Assembly: GCA_020635515.1 (NCBI GenBank)
Contig: JACJZS010000002.1
Span: forward strand, 1,226,001-1,290,000
Direction: 5' to 3'
Length of the DNA stretch: 64,000 nt
From: Flavobacteriales bacterium
Lineage (GTDB): Bacteria; Bacteroidota; Bacteroidia; Flavobacteriales; Weeksellaceae
Part shown: positions 8,441-17,802 of the stretch, piece by piece
Layout of the letters: every line of letters starts with the position of its first letter
Numbering within the stretch: the first letter of the stretch is position 1
The notes under the pieces: generated by a model
Told to the model about the DNA's origin: nothing
The model's database searches: none
The model's input: only the letters and a program-made list of their open reading frames with translations
Program-made: the position numbers and the translations under genes

Positions 8441-9618
8441 ATCAATTCGTAGGTTTGTTTTGCAATTTCTAGTTCTTCGTTGGTAGGGATTATCAGTATT
8501 TTTACTTTAGATGACTTGCTTTGGATTTCGGTTATTTTTTTCGGTCGTTGATTGTTTAATTCTAAGTCTATTTCAATTCCCAAATAACTTAATTCATTAC
8601 AAATCATTTCTCGTAGTTCAATGTTGTTTTCTCCTGCTCCTGCTGTAAAAATAATTGCATCTAATCCGTTCATTATTGCACTATACGCACCTATGTATTT
8701 TTTTACTCGGTAGGAATACAATTCTAATGCTTCTATACATTCTTGATTTCCTTCTTTTGTTTTGTCAACTATATCTCTAAAGTCCGAAAAGCCAGTCATT
8801 CCAAGCATTCCACTTTTTTTGTTGAGTATATCGCTTACTTCATCGGGTGTATAGTTTAGGTTCTTAATTAAATGCAGAACTACCGACGGGTCAATATCTC
8901 CAGTTCGTGTTCCCATTACTAAACCTGTAGTAGGAGAGAATCCCATAGAATGATCAATACAAATACCGTCTTTTATAGCTGAAACAGAAGCACCATTTCC
9001 TAGATGTAATGTAATTAATTTGGTTTTAGTATTTCCTAAGTATTTATTTGCTTTTTCTGAAACGTATTTATGACTTATTCCGTGAAATCCATATACACGA
9101 ATGTTTTTCTTTTCGGTTAATTCTTTTGGTAATGCGTATTTATGAGCAATTGCAGGTATTGTTTGATGGAAAGTAGTATCAAAAACAGCAACTTGTTCTG
9201 CATTAGGAAAAAGCTCTTCGCAAACTTCAATCCCTTCTAGATTCGGAGGATTATGCAAAGGAGCAAGTGAAAATAAATCCTTTATTTTTGATTTAACTTC
9301 AGGAGTCACTATTCTGGTTTTTGTAAAGGTATTTCCTCCGTGTACAACTCTATGTCCTACAGCTTGTAAATCATCTTTCGATTTCAATATACCTACTTTG
9401 GAATCCAATAAATGAGATGCCAATAAGGAAAAACCATCTTTATGATTTTCTAGATTTGTTTTTAATTCTACTGTGCTGTTTTCAGTTTTATATACAAATT
9501 TAGAATCATTGAGTCCAATTCGTTCTGCTAAACCTTCGCATAGTACTTTTTCGGAAGGCATTTCTATCATTTGGTATTTCAACGAAGAACTTCCTGAGTT
9601 TATGATTAGTATATTCAT
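8437..9618 (-). CDS. ackA: Acetate kinase
   Basis: Interconverts acetyl phosphate plus ADP with acetate plus ATP in the cytoplasm. The 393 residues are normal length. Visible motifs are NSGSSSLKY at the N terminus, HRVVHGG, VAVFDTTFHQT, LHLGNGASVSAI, MGTRTGDIDPS and FTAGAGENN. It begins 2 bases after the end of pta, so the two are almost certainly co-transcribed as pta-ackA for acetate overflow or acetate assimilation. It ends convergently against the TonB receptor. Confidence 0.98.
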   Translation of the reverse strand: MNILIINSGSSSLKYQMIEMPSEKVLCEGLAERIGLNDSKFVYKTENSTVELKTNLENHKDGFSLLASHLLDSKVGILKSKDDLQAVGHRVVHGGNTFTKTRIVTPEVKSKIKDLFSLAPLHNPPNLEGIEVCEELFPNAEQVAVFDTTFHQTIPAIAHKYALPKELTEKKNIRVYGFHGISHKYVSEKANKYLGNTKTKLITLHLGNGASVSAIKDGICIDHSMGFSPTTGLVMGTRTGDIDPSVVLHLIKNLNYTPDEVSDILNKKSGMLGMTGFSDFRDIVDKTKEGNQECIEALELYSYRVKKYIGAYSAIMNGLDAIIFTAGAGENNIELREMICNELSYLGIEIDLELNNQRPKKITEIQSKSSKVKILIIPTNEELEIAKQTYELI

Positions 9619-9620
9619 TT

Positions 9621-11714
9621 TTATAAATCTTGTGCTTGAATTGCGGTAATTATTACGGTATTAAAAACATCATCTACAGTGCAACCTCTACTTAAATCAT
9701 TTACAGGTTTATTTAATCCTTGCAACATAGGTCCTATTGCTAAGGCACCTGTTTCTCTTTGTACGGCTTTGTAGGTATTATTTCCTGTGTTTAAGTCTGG
9801 GAAAATAAGTACGCTTGCTTTTCCTGCAACAGTAGAGTTAGGCATTTTACTTTTAGCTACGCCAGAGTCAACGGCAGCATCGTATTGTATAGGTCCTTCT
9901 ATATTTAAATCAGGTCTTTTTTTCTTTACAATTTCTGTTGCTAACCTTACTTTGTCTACTTGTGCACCTTTTCCTGATGAACCTGATGAATAGGAAAGCA
10001 TAGCAACTCGTGGTTCTACATTAAACTGAGTAGCAGAATCCGCAGAAGAAATAGCAATTTCCGCTAATTGTTCGGCGGTAGGTTCAGGATTAATTGCACA
10101 ATCCCCAAAAATAGAAACACGATCTTCCATACACATAAAGAAAATAGAAGAAACTACAGATACGTCGGGTTTGGTTTTTATGATTTGTAATGCAGGTCTT
10201 ATGGTTTGTTGTGTAGTATGTGCGGCACCAGAAACCATTCCATCTACAATGTCTTTGTAAACCATCATCGTTCCAAAGTAAGAAACATCGGTCATCATAT
10301 CTCTTGCAGTATCTAGGTTTATTCCTTTGTGTTTTCTTAGTTCATAGAATGTGGAAGTAAATTCTTCAAAGTATTCTGATTCAAGTGGATTTATAACTTG
10401 AATTTTATCAAAATTGATAATAATTCCAGATTTATCGGCTTTTTCTTTTATATCTTCTATATTTCCTAATAAAATTACATCTACAATGTTGAGTGTAGAA
10501 AGCATTCCTGCAGCTTCTAGAATCCTAACATCATCACCTTCTGGTAGTACAATTCGCTTTCTTTGTTTCTGAGCTCTGGCAATCATATTGTATTGGAACA
10601 TTCTAGGAGTCATTCCTTCCACTTTAAAATTGATTAGTTTGCTTGTAAGTTCTTCTGTAGGAATGAATTTTTCAAAAATTCGAATGGAAGCTAAAATTTT
10701 ATCGTTATTTTCAGAATAAATTTGGGATTGTACATTAGCTACATTGGTTGTGGTTTCAAAAGTTCCTGTTTTTACGGAGAGAATTGGTACAATATCAGAA
10801 AGTCCATCAATCAATTTTAAGATTGGCTCTTCGGGTTGCAATCCTCCTGTTAACAATATTCCCGATACCTTTGGATAGTTTTTTGAAGAATTTGCTTGTA
10901 ATGCACCTAATATAATGTCTGCTCTATCTCCTGGAGTTATTACTAAGTAATTATCTACATAATGTGTAATGTGATTTCTAAGTTGCATAGCACCTACACC
11001 ATAAGCGGCAATTGAATTGTTGAGTCCATCTTCTCCGAATAATACTTCTGCATCTAAATCGCGTACAATTTCTGCAACCGTAGGACGATGTAATTTATTT
11101 GAGAAAGGAACTGCTTTTGTTATCACAGATTCAGGAACTATTTGACGCAATCTATTGTCAACTTCGTCTACAATATCTTTTCCTACTTTATTGACTATTA
11201 GCGATAATACATCTACATTTTCATGTTTAAACGTTCCGTATATAAATTTGGTATTTTCTATTATATCATCAACTTTATTATTTGTTGCTTTGCTAATTAT
11301 AATTACAGGAATACCTAGATTTTTGGCAATCTCTACATTTAAATCCATTTCTAGAGAAGTTGCATCTCCTTGAAAATCGGTTCCTTCAACCAATACAAAG
11401 TCGTATATAGCTTCTAGTTTTTTATATCGTTTTATGATTGTGTCAATTACATCTCCTATTTTTCCTTTATTTCTTTTAGCAATTACTTGTTTACCAGTGT
11501 ATACGTATGCTTCTTCATAACTTATGTCCATGCCAAAATGCGAAAGAAGAGTTTCTATATGAAAGTCTGTTTGCTTTTTCTCGGTGGTAGTTATGATTGG
11601 TTTTAAATATCCTACTTTGGTGGTTTTACCTAATAGTAATCGCATTAAACCAAGTGTAATAATGGATTTTCCTGTGTTGGAATGCGAAGCAGCTATGTAT
11701 ACGGCTTTACTCAT
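9621..11714 (-). CDS. pta: Phosphate acetyltransferase (long, BioD-like form)
   Basis: Converts acetyl-CoA and phosphate to acetyl phosphate. 697 residues in three parts: an N-terminal P-loop BioD-like domain (AASHSNTGKS near residue 8), a DRTGG domain in the middle (TPGDRADIILGAL) and the C-terminal catalytic PTA domain (about 375-697). The catalytic domain includes RIVLPEGDD and SYSSGSSGKGAQVDKV. ATG at 11714 was chosen because it gives MSKAVYIAASHSNTGKS; a start ten codons earlier would lie across the promoter. First gene of the pta-ackA operon. Confidence 0.97.
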   Translation of the reverse strand: MSKAVYIAASHSNTGKSIITLGLMRLLLGKTTKVGYLKPIITTTEKKQTDFHIETLLSHFGMDISYEEAYVYTGKQVIAKRNKGKIGDVIDTIIKRYKKLEAIYDFVLVEGTDFQGDATSLEMDLNVEIAKNLGIPVIIISKATNNKVDDIIENTKFIYGTFKHENVDVLSLIVNKVGKDIVDEVDNRLRQIVPESVITKAVPFSNKLHRPTVAEIVRDLDAEVLFGEDGLNNSIAAYGVGAMQLRNHITHYVDNYLVITPGDRADIILGALQANSSKNYPKVSGILLTGGLQPEEPILKLIDGLSDIVPILSVKTGTFETTTNVANVQSQIYSENNDKILASIRIFEKFIPTEELTSKLINFKVEGMTPRMFQYNMIARAQKQRKRIVLPEGDDVRILEAAGMLSTLNIVDVILLGNIEDIKEKADKSGIIINFDKIQVINPLESEYFEEFTSTFYELRKHKGINLDTARDMMTDVSYFGTMMVYKDIVDGMVSGAAHTTQQTIRPALQIIKTKPDVSVVSSIFFMCMEDRVSIFGDCAINPEPTAEQLAEIAISSADSATQFNVEPRVAMLSYSSGSSGKGAQVDKVRLATEIVKKKRPDLNIEGPIQYDAAVDSGVAKSKMPNSTVAGKASVLIFPDLNTGNNTYKAVQRETGALAIGPMLQGLNKPVNDLSRGCTVDDVFNTVIITAIQAQDL

Positions 11715-11730
11715 AATAACCAATTTTATG

Positions 11731-11738
11731 CAAAAATA
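11731..11738 (-). promoter_or_regulatory. Promoter -7 element for pta-ackA
   Basis: On the minus strand the sequence is TATTTTTG, 16 bases before the pta start, matching TAnnTTTG. Confidence 0.55.
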
Positions 11739-11795
11739 AGACATTTAAGTCTTTAAATAAAACTAATATTCATCATATTACCTCCAATAATTTTG

Positions 11796-11803
11796 TAATT
11801 TTG
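11796..11803 (+). promoter_or_regulatory. Promoter -7 element for DUF4249 gene
   Basis: TAATTTTG matches TAnnTTTG, 29 bases before the gene at 11833. It is divergent from the pta promoter. Confidence 0.5.
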
Positions 11804-11832
11804 CCTCATTAGAAAGAAATGATTAATTTATT

Positions 11833-12678
11833 ATGAGGTTTTTGATTTTAATTTTTGTGTTTACTTTGTTTTCATGTGTAGATGAGGTTTCTTTGGATTT
11901 AAAACCAAATGTTGAATATATTGCAGTAGATGCTTCAATTAACTGGTTTAAAGGAACAGATGGTAGCAGTCAGAAGATTATAATTACAAAATCTCAAGAC
12001 TATTATACTCAAGAAAAATTTCCAGTTCTTGGAGCAGAAGTATCGATTAAAGATGAGTCAGGGAATTTGTTTCTTTTTAACGATATTGACGATAGTGGAG
12101 TTTATGTTTGTGATAATTTTATTCCAGCATTAGATAAGAAGTATATGCTTGCTATTCTCTACGACGGAGAAACATATACCGCGGAGAATACTCTTTTAGA
12201 ATCGCCTGATATCATTGAAATTACTCAAAAAGAAGATGGAGGAATATTTGGTCAGGAATTAGAAATAAAGCCATTTTTCCAAGATGATGGTCAGCAAGAG
12301 AATTATTATATGTTTCGTTATAGAGATTCATCAGGTAATCTTCCAGAGTATCAAATCCTTACAGATAAGTTTTTCAACGGAAATAAAATGTTTGGAATAT
12401 ATACTGCTCCTACAGAAGAAAATCAGAACAACCAAGACGAATATATTGCAAAAAAAGGAGATACGATAAAAATTTGGTTATTTGGAATTAACAAAAGAAA
12501 TTATGATTTTCTAAATATTTTGTTTGACCAAACAGGAAATGGTGGTTCGGGAAATCCTTTTTCTACTATTCCAGTTAATGCAAAAGGAAATATAATTAAC
12601 CAAACAAATTCCGACAAAATTGCATACGGATACTTTAGACTGTCGCAAGTTACCAGTGTTGATTATATAATTGAGTAA
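11833..12678 (+). CDS. DUF4249-family outer-membrane lipoprotein
   Basis: 281 residues with a lipoprotein leader and lipobox LFSC (Cys at residue 15), then VDEVSLDLKPN, typical of DUF4249. Family members are surface or periplasmic lipoproteins usually encoded beside a TonB receptor and thought to assist uptake of its substrate; the biochemical role is not established. The nearest receptor is at 6074, across the oppositely oriented ackA-pta pair. A broken paralogue lies just upstream of that receptor, so this copy may be its functional partner. It is followed after 5 bases by glycosyltransferase genes on the same strand. Confidence 0.85.
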   Translation: MRFLILIFVFTLFSCVDEVSLDLKPNVEYIAVDASINWFKGTDGSSQKIIITKSQDYYTQEKFPVLGAEVSIKDESGNLFLFNDIDDSGVYVCDNFIPALDKKYMLAILYDGETYTAENTLLESPDIIEITQKEDGGIFGQELEIKPFFQDDGQQENYYMFRYRDSSGNLPEYQILTDKFFNGNKMFGIYTAPTEENQNNQDEYIAKKGDTIKIWLFGINKRNYDFLNILFDQTGNGGSGNPFSTIPVNAKGNIINQTNSDKIAYGYFRLSQVTSVDYIIE

Positions 12679-12683
12679 TTTTT

Positions 12684-13553
12684 ATGAATTTCCTTATTGT
12701 TATTCCTGCGTATAATGAAGAAAAGTATCTTTCTCTCACTCTTGATTCATTATTGAATCAAACGTACCTAAACTTTACTTTAATTTTGGTAAACGACGGC
12801 TCTACTGATACTACAGAAATAATAGCAAACGAATACATACCTAAGTTCGTAGATTTTAGAATTATAAATACCAACAAAAAAGAGAATCATCAACCAGGAG
12901 CAAAAGTAGTACAAGCATTTAATTATGGTTTAAACTCAATTGATTGGAATAAGTTTGATGTGATTTGTAAGTTTGATGCTGATATTATTCTCCCAAAAAA
13001 CTATTTAGAAGAAGTCAAAAATGGTTTTGTTTTAGATGAAAAACTAGGAATGGTAGGAGGACATATATACATTCAAAAAAATAAGAAATGGATTTATGAG
13101 AATGTTGCCAATAAAAAACACATTCGTGGAGCAATTAAATCCTATAGAAAACAATGTTTTGTAGATATAAAGGGAATTCGAGAAACTATCGGTTGGGATA
13201 ATATTGATGAATTAATTGCTATAAAAAACAACTGGAAAGTTCAAACAATCCCCGAGCTAAAGGTAAAATTACTGAAAGAAACAGGATTTGTTTACAAAAA
13301 ATCAAAAGCAAAAAAGCTAGGAGATTATTTTTATAACTTGGGATTGGACTTTTTAATGACCATAATTTCCTGTCTGAAAGCAAGCTATACCAATAAATCT
13401 ATTTCTCTGTTTTTTGTATCTTTTTTCCAATATGTAAAGAATACTTTTCATAAAAAAGAAAGAAAAATATCTAAGGAAGAAATATCTTTTATCAGAAAAT
13501 ACAGGTGGAATTTACTGTTAAGTCGATTTTCTAATTTTAGTGGAGGAAAATGA
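12684..13553 (+). CDS. Family 2 glycosyltransferase
   Basis: A 289-residue GT-A fold glycosyltransferase with VIPAYNEEKYL near residue 6, the nucleotide-binding LVNDGSTD near 36 and the metal-binding DAD near 99 (CKFDADIILP). The C-terminal third is hydrophobic and basic (FYNLGLDFLMTIISCL), suggesting membrane association. These enzymes transfer sugars from nucleotide-sugar donors to polysaccharide, lipid or protein acceptors; donor and acceptor are unknown. Its end overlaps the next glycosyltransferase start by 4 bases (ATGA), so the two are translationally coupled. Confidence 0.9.
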   Translation: MNFLIVIPAYNEEKYLSLTLDSLLNQTYLNFTLILVNDGSTDTTEIIANEYIPKFVDFRIINTNKKENHQPGAKVVQAFNYGLNSIDWNKFDVICKFDADIILPKNYLEEVKNGFVLDEKLGMVGGHIYIQKNKKWIYENVANKKHIRGAIKSYRKQCFVDIKGIRETIGWDNIDELIAIKNNWKVQTIPELKVKLLKETGFVYKKSKAKKLGDYFYNLGLDFLMTIISCLKASYTNKSISLFFVSFFQYVKNTFHKKERKISKEEISFIRKYRWNLLLSRFSNFSGGK

Positions 13554-14404
13554 ATAAGAAAGTAGCAACGATTATAGTTACTTATAACGGAAGCAGGTGG
13601 ATTAAAGAATGTTTAAAATCCATTAAACAATCGGATTATTATACAGATATATTTTTGATAGATAACAATTCTACAGACAACACATTAGAAATAGTATCTG
13701 AGTTTAAAGATATAAATATCATTAAAAGTAAAGAAAACCTAGGATTTGGGAAGGCAAATAATTTAGGAATTCAAAAGGTGTTAGAGTTAGGATACGAATA
13801 TTTTTTTCTTGTTAATCAAGATGTATATGTAGAAAAGGAAACAGTAAAAAAGTTGGTGCAATTTTCTAACAATACAATGAATTTAGGAATTATTTCTCCG
13901 ATTCATTATTTACCAAACGGAAATTTAGATGAGAATTTCCAACAATACCTAAAAAAATCTAAGGAATATAACTCTTTTTATGAAAGCTCATTCCTAAATG
14001 CTGCGTGTTGGTTGGTTACAAAAGAGTGCATAGAAAAAGTAGGTTTATTTCATCGATTGTTTTACCATTACGGAGAAGATAGAAACTATTGCGATAGAGT
14101 TTTATATCATAATTTGAAAATAATAGCAGTTAAAAATACAAAAATCATTCACGATAGAGACGAAAAAGAATCTTTGGAAAAAGCACTCAGAAAATGTCCT
14201 ATTTATTTAAAGACCATTTTTCTTAATCCTAATTTTTCTACTTTTGAAAGTGTATTTCAAGGATTTAAAAGTGTGCTAGGAGTTTCTAAATATTATTATA
14301 GAAAATACAAATCCACAAGATTCTTTTTTGTTCTAAGCAGTAGTTTTTTTAAAGAATTAATCAACTTAAAAAAGTATCAAAAACTAAAATACTATAAAAA
14401 TTAA
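13550..14404 (+). CDS. Family 2 glycosyltransferase, rhamnosyltransferase-like
   Basis: 284 residues with TIIVTYNGSRWI at the N terminus, LIDNNSTDNT near 36, the subgroup motif NLGFGKANN near 66 and FLVNQDVYV near 88, in place of DxD. This pattern is shared with rhamnosyltransferase-type GT2 enzymes that act on surface polysaccharides. It overlaps the preceding glycosyltransferase by 4 bases. Specificity is inferred from the motif only. It ends 3 bases from the convergent BtuG-like gene. Confidence 0.88.
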   Translation: MNKKVATIIVTYNGSRWIKECLKSIKQSDYYTDIFLIDNNSTDNTLEIVSEFKDINIIKSKENLGFGKANNLGIQKVLELGYEYFFLVNQDVYVEKETVKKLVQFSNNTMNLGIISPIHYLPNGNLDENFQQYLKKSKEYNSFYESSFLNAACWLVTKECIEKVGLFHRLFYHYGEDRNYCDRVLYHNLKIIAVKNTKIIHDRDEKESLEKALRKCPIYLKTIFLNPNFSTFESVFQGFKSVLGVSKYYYRKYKSTRFFFVLSSSFFKELINLKKYQKLKYYKN

Positions 14405-14407
14405 TTT

Positions 14408-15460
14408 TTATTCATTCCAAAGTATTTGATTTGAACCTATTCCTGATTTAAAGCTACCTATCTGTTCTCCATCTAAATCATATACGTAAACATCACTTTG
14501 TTCCGAATAACTTGCATTTATACCTAATAAGTTTCCGTTTACGTAATAAAGAGAAGACAACTCTTGATTGATAAATTCTTCCGCTTCGGTAATGGAATTC
14601 CCTTCTACCCAAGAATAAACAATACCGCCACTCGTGAAATAAATTTTATCATCAACAATGGTTAAGTTCGATGCATTTTCTACAGTGCCCGAGGTATCTT
14701 CGTAGTCAAAAATTCTAAAAACAGAATTTTCGTCTTTTATCTTCCACAGTTTAGCATCAGTAGCACCTACCCAACTTGGTTTTCCTGCACATAAAACATA
14801 CAGATATCCGTTGTGTACCGCAAAAGAATCTGGTAAATCACTAAGTTCAATTTTTGTAATGGTTTGTGTAGTGATAGAGATAGAGCTTACAATGGAATTA
14901 TATCCCCAACCTCCTTTATGAAGTACGTATAGTTTGTTATCAAAAACAGTAATCTTCTCAGGTCCTTCATAGTCAGCACTTCCAAATTCTATGTTTTCTA
15001 TAAATGTAAAATCTGAAGTATCATGCACAGAAATATAATCATCAGAATCTACATTTGCATCTCCCCAGTTGGTAGTATACAATTTCCCATCTCGAATCAC
15101 AGAATACCTAGGATTTTCTAATCCTTCGGTTATTTCGCCTACTTTTTCTAATGTTTTTCTGTTTACAATTTGAATTTTATTGGATTTATTCATAACTATA
15201 TACATTAAATTTCCTTCAATAAGAGCAGATTGAGCGGTATCTCCCAAAGCTTCTTTGTTTTTAGTTAAGAAAATATCATTTGTAATAGTTTCAAAATCTT
15301 TTGTGAATGATAACGATGCGTTTCCATTCTGAAAACCTCCTTCGTTTATAATAAAGTATCCCTGTTCAAACTCCTCTAAAACAGGAGCTTTAAAGTCATC
15401 ATTTTCCGCACAAGAAAAGATAAGTAAGGTAGAACTAATTAGTAAAAATAATTTTTTCAT
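14408..15460 (-). CDS. YncE-like beta-propeller lipoprotein, BtuG-like (DUF5074 type)
   Basis: 350 residues with a lipoprotein leader (lipobox IFSC, Cys near residue 17) followed by a seven-bladed propeller-like repeat pattern (QGYFIINEGGFQNGN, NPRYSVIRDGKLYTTNWG, FAVHNGYLYVLC). It overlaps the end of the BtuB-like receptor gene by 4 bases and shares its B12 riboswitch. In Bacteroides the surface lipoprotein BtuG is a propeller encoded beside BtuB that captures cobalamin. The same role is inferred here from context and fold, not from direct sequence identity. Second gene of the B12 uptake operon. Confidence 0.8.
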   Translation of the reverse strand: MKKLFLLISSTLLIFSCAENDDFKAPVLEEFEQGYFIINEGGFQNGNASLSFTKDFETITNDIFLTKNKEALGDTAQSALIEGNLMYIVMNKSNKIQIVNRKTLEKVGEITEGLENPRYSVIRDGKLYTTNWGDANVDSDDYISVHDTSDFTFIENIEFGSADYEGPEKITVFDNKLYVLHKGGWGYNSIVSSISITTQTITKIELSDLPDSFAVHNGYLYVLCAGKPSWVGATDAKLWKIKDENSVFRIFDYEDTSGTVENASNLTIVDDKIYFTSGGIVYSWVEGNSITEAEEFINQELSSLYYVNGNLLGINASYSEQSDVYVYDLDGEQIGSFKSGIGSNQILWNE

Positions 15461-17322
15461 AATGTTATATTTAAATTTAAAAAGTAATTTCGTAAAGGAA
15501 GAGGATAATTTTTAATTCCATAATATTCTGCATTAGTAATGTTGTTTACAGTTGCCGAAACATAAAATTGTTTTCCATCTATTTTGAATCCATAATTCAC
15601 AAAAAAGTTGTGCAAAAAATAAGCATTCAACTCATCTGACTCATCTGAAACCGTATATCTTTTTCCTACAAAATTAACACCGTAATTTACGGATAAATTT
15701 TTAAATGAGATTCCAAAACTTTGATTCATAGTGTGTAATGGTATATAGCTTAATTGATAGTTATTTTTCTGATTCACAGACTCTGTGTATTTGTAAATAT
15801 TCTTATAATGAAGCGAAATTGTTTGAATTTTTAGTTGAAAATTTACATGAGTTTCCAATCCTCGAATTTCTACCTCTTGAATATTTACTGGTGACCAAAA
15901 TCCAGAATTCATTGGTTGCCACAAAATCCAATCTGATATTTTTCCGTAGTGAAATTGTGCAAAAAATCGTGTAGTTAAAACTGAGTTATCCAGTACATTT
16001 ATTTCCTTATTTAATTCATATCCCAGTTCTCCAATCCAACCTTTTTCTGATTTTAAATTTCTATTTCCTCCAGGATTCCAATACAAATCATTAATCGTGG
16101 GAACTCTATAATTGGTTGTGAAATTTGCGTTTAATGAATGATTTTTTTTGATTCTGTAATTGATTCCTGCATCAAATGTAAATGGAATAGTGTATTGCGA
16201 ACTAAAACTTTTATTTAAATTAATACTTGATTTTAAATTGGAATTAAACTTATAAAATGCTGATAAAGTAGAAAAATTTTGAGTAATTTCTTGTTCTCCA
16301 AAGGATTCTCCATTTGCTTTGGTCAGTTGTGTTAAGTTTTTAAATTGAAACTGTAATGATTCAGAAAAACTTTTGTTTAATGTTAATCCTGCAAAATAAT
16401 TTTTTGCTTTCAATATGCTTTTTTTTCTATTTCTGACATCATCAATATAAGCATACTTCTCATCGTTGTATGCAAGTTGTGCATCTAATTTTAAATTAGA
16501 GAGTTGTGTTGAATATTTCAATGAACTCCTATTGCTTTTATCATTTTGTTTGCTGTAAGAACGACTAGAATTCATGGAACTTGGAAGTTCTCTTTCTGAC
16601 CACATTCTCTGAAAATCAAACTTTATTAAATTCGTTTTATTGAATTTATATGCCGAATGAATTGAAAATTGATTTTGCTGGATTCTTGTATTTTCTACTT
16701 CTTCAATTTTTCCTTTTAATGTTTTATACTCGTAATCATTAGTAGAGGTTAAATTATAAATAGAAGCATCAAAGTAGATTTTCTCCGTAGAGAATGTTCC
16801 TTTAGTATTGGATTTAAAAGTAGAAAAGCTTCCCATTCCTTGATTGATTTCTAACTGCTTTTTGCCAAATTTTATTGGATTAGAAAGATGAATACTTCCA
16901 CCGATTGCTCCACTTCCAAAAACAGAACTTCCTCCACCAGAACGAAATTCTATATTTTCTGATTGTTCTATAGGGAATAAATTTATGTCAGTTTGTCCGT
17001 TTAAAGATGAGTTTACAGGAATTCCTTCCCAGTAGAATCCTGTATGAGAAGCAGATAATCCTTTGGTAGTGATAGAAGATAACATTCCCAACCCGTAGTT
17101 TTTGAAGTTAATTCCTAATTGATCTTCTAATACATTATTCAATCTTAGGTAAGTATTTAGTGAATCATTTTTTAAATTAACGATTTGATGTCCTGTAGAA
17201 TAGTTCTTTAAATCTTCACTTTGAATGATTACTTCTTTCAGTACAAGAGTATCTTTTTCCAACTTTTGTGAAAGCAAGAAAGACGAAAAATAAAAACCAA
17301 TTAATAAATAAATATACCTCAT
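15457..17322 (-). CDS. btuB: TonB-dependent vitamin B12 receptor (BtuB-like)
   Basis: 621 residues with a signal peptide ending LLSQ near residue 19. A TonB plug follows (about 40-150, with TTKGLSASHTGFYWEGIPVN, SGGGSSVFGSGAIGG and GGSIHLSN), then a barrel that includes YRVPTINDLYWNPGGN, the usual loop of BtuB/cobalamin-type receptors. A cobalamin riboswitch lies directly upstream (17368-17505), which strongly supports corrinoid transport. It is followed by a BtuG-like propeller lipoprotein overlapping by 4 bases. No periplasmic or inner-membrane BtuFCD genes are in the window. Confidence 0.9.
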   Translation of the reverse strand: MRYIYLLIGFYFSSFLLSQKLEKDTLVLKEVIIQSEDLKNYSTGHQIVNLKNDSLNTYLRLNNVLEDQLGINFKNYGLGMLSSITTKGLSASHTGFYWEGIPVNSSLNGQTDINLFPIEQSENIEFRSGGGSSVFGSGAIGGSIHLSNPIKFGKKQLEINQGMGSFSTFKSNTKGTFSTEKIYFDASIYNLTSTNDYEYKTLKGKIEEVENTRIQQNQFSIHSAYKFNKTNLIKFDFQRMWSERELPSSMNSSRSYSKQNDKSNRSSLKYSTQLSNLKLDAQLAYNDEKYAYIDDVRNRKKSILKAKNYFAGLTLNKSFSESLQFQFKNLTQLTKANGESFGEQEITQNFSTLSAFYKFNSNLKSSINLNKSFSSQYTIPFTFDAGINYRIKKNHSLNANFTTNYRVPTINDLYWNPGGNRNLKSEKGWIGELGYELNKEINVLDNSVLTTRFFAQFHYGKISDWILWQPMNSGFWSPVNIQEVEIRGLETHVNFQLKIQTISLHYKNIYKYTESVNQKNNYQLSYIPLHTMNQSFGISFKNLSVNYGVNFVGKRYTVSDESDELNAYFLHNFFVNYGFKIDGKQFYVSATVNNITNAEYYGIKNYPLPLRNYFLNLNITL

Positions 17323-17367
17323 AAATAAAGCTTTTCCTCCGAAAACTCGTGTTTAATTATACATTAA

Positions 17368-17505
17368 TTGGCAGGTCTCCTGACTCGTTTCTCTTTCTGA
17401 CTCCTTCCCAAAATTGTGGTAATTTCAGTGGTTTTTATACAGAAAGTTTTTATGAAACTTACAGTTGCGGGGACAGTTTTGGACTTTCACCAAATTCCCT
17501 TTTCA
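17368..17505 (-). promoter_or_regulatory. Cobalamin riboswitch
   Basis: On the minus strand, in 5' to 3' order: AAAGGGAAT, GGTGAAAGTCC, the core CTGTCCCCGCAACTGTAA (17461-17478), the B12-box-like CCACTG (17426-17431), GGGAAGGAGTCAG and the closing GAGTCAGGAGACCTGCC. These are the conserved elements of the AdoCbl riboswitch in the expected order and spacing. It ends about 45 bases before the btuB start, so it should repress the receptor operon when cobalamin is abundant. Exact 5' and 3' limits are approximate. Confidence 0.95.
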
Positions 17506-17565
17506 TCATAAATAAATTATGAACCAATCGCCGACAAAGATAAATGATATTATTTAGTAAAAAAA

Positions 17566-17802
17566 TTAATCTAAAAGTTTTTCAATAGATATGTCCTCGT
17601 CTAATTCTTCCCAGTGAATACCTTCTCCATTACCAATAAAACGCCAATTTTGTAGCTGTTTTAAGGTAGCATCTCTTAAGCTAGGAAACCATTCCAAAGG
17701 AACTGAAAGTTCTCTACCATCTTCTAGAAAGATAATCATTTTACCTTTGGTGAAAGAAACTTCTACCGCAAACTTTGATTTAGTTATTGTTAAAATACTC
17801 AT
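17566..17802 (-). CDS. DUF2442 domain protein
   Basis: A 78-residue protein with the compact DUF2442 pattern: VEVSFTKGKMIIFLEDGREL, then PLEWFPSLRDAT and a C-terminal GEGIHWEELDEDISIEKLL. DUF2442 proteins commonly sit immediately after a DUF4160 gene, and such pairs have been proposed as toxin-antitoxin-like modules without firm evidence. The start overlaps the end of the DUF4160 gene by 23 bases, so the two are translationally linked. Molecular function is unknown. Confidence 0.85.
   Translation of the reverse strand: MSILTITKSKFAVEVSFTKGKMIIFLEDGRELSVPLEWFPSLRDATLKQLQNWRFIGNGEGIHWEELDEDISIEKLLD

Noticed and set aside
17341..17540. Small protein gene in the gap upstream of btuB
   Set aside because: The conservation pattern is that of a cobalamin riboswitch on the minus strand, not of a coding sequence.
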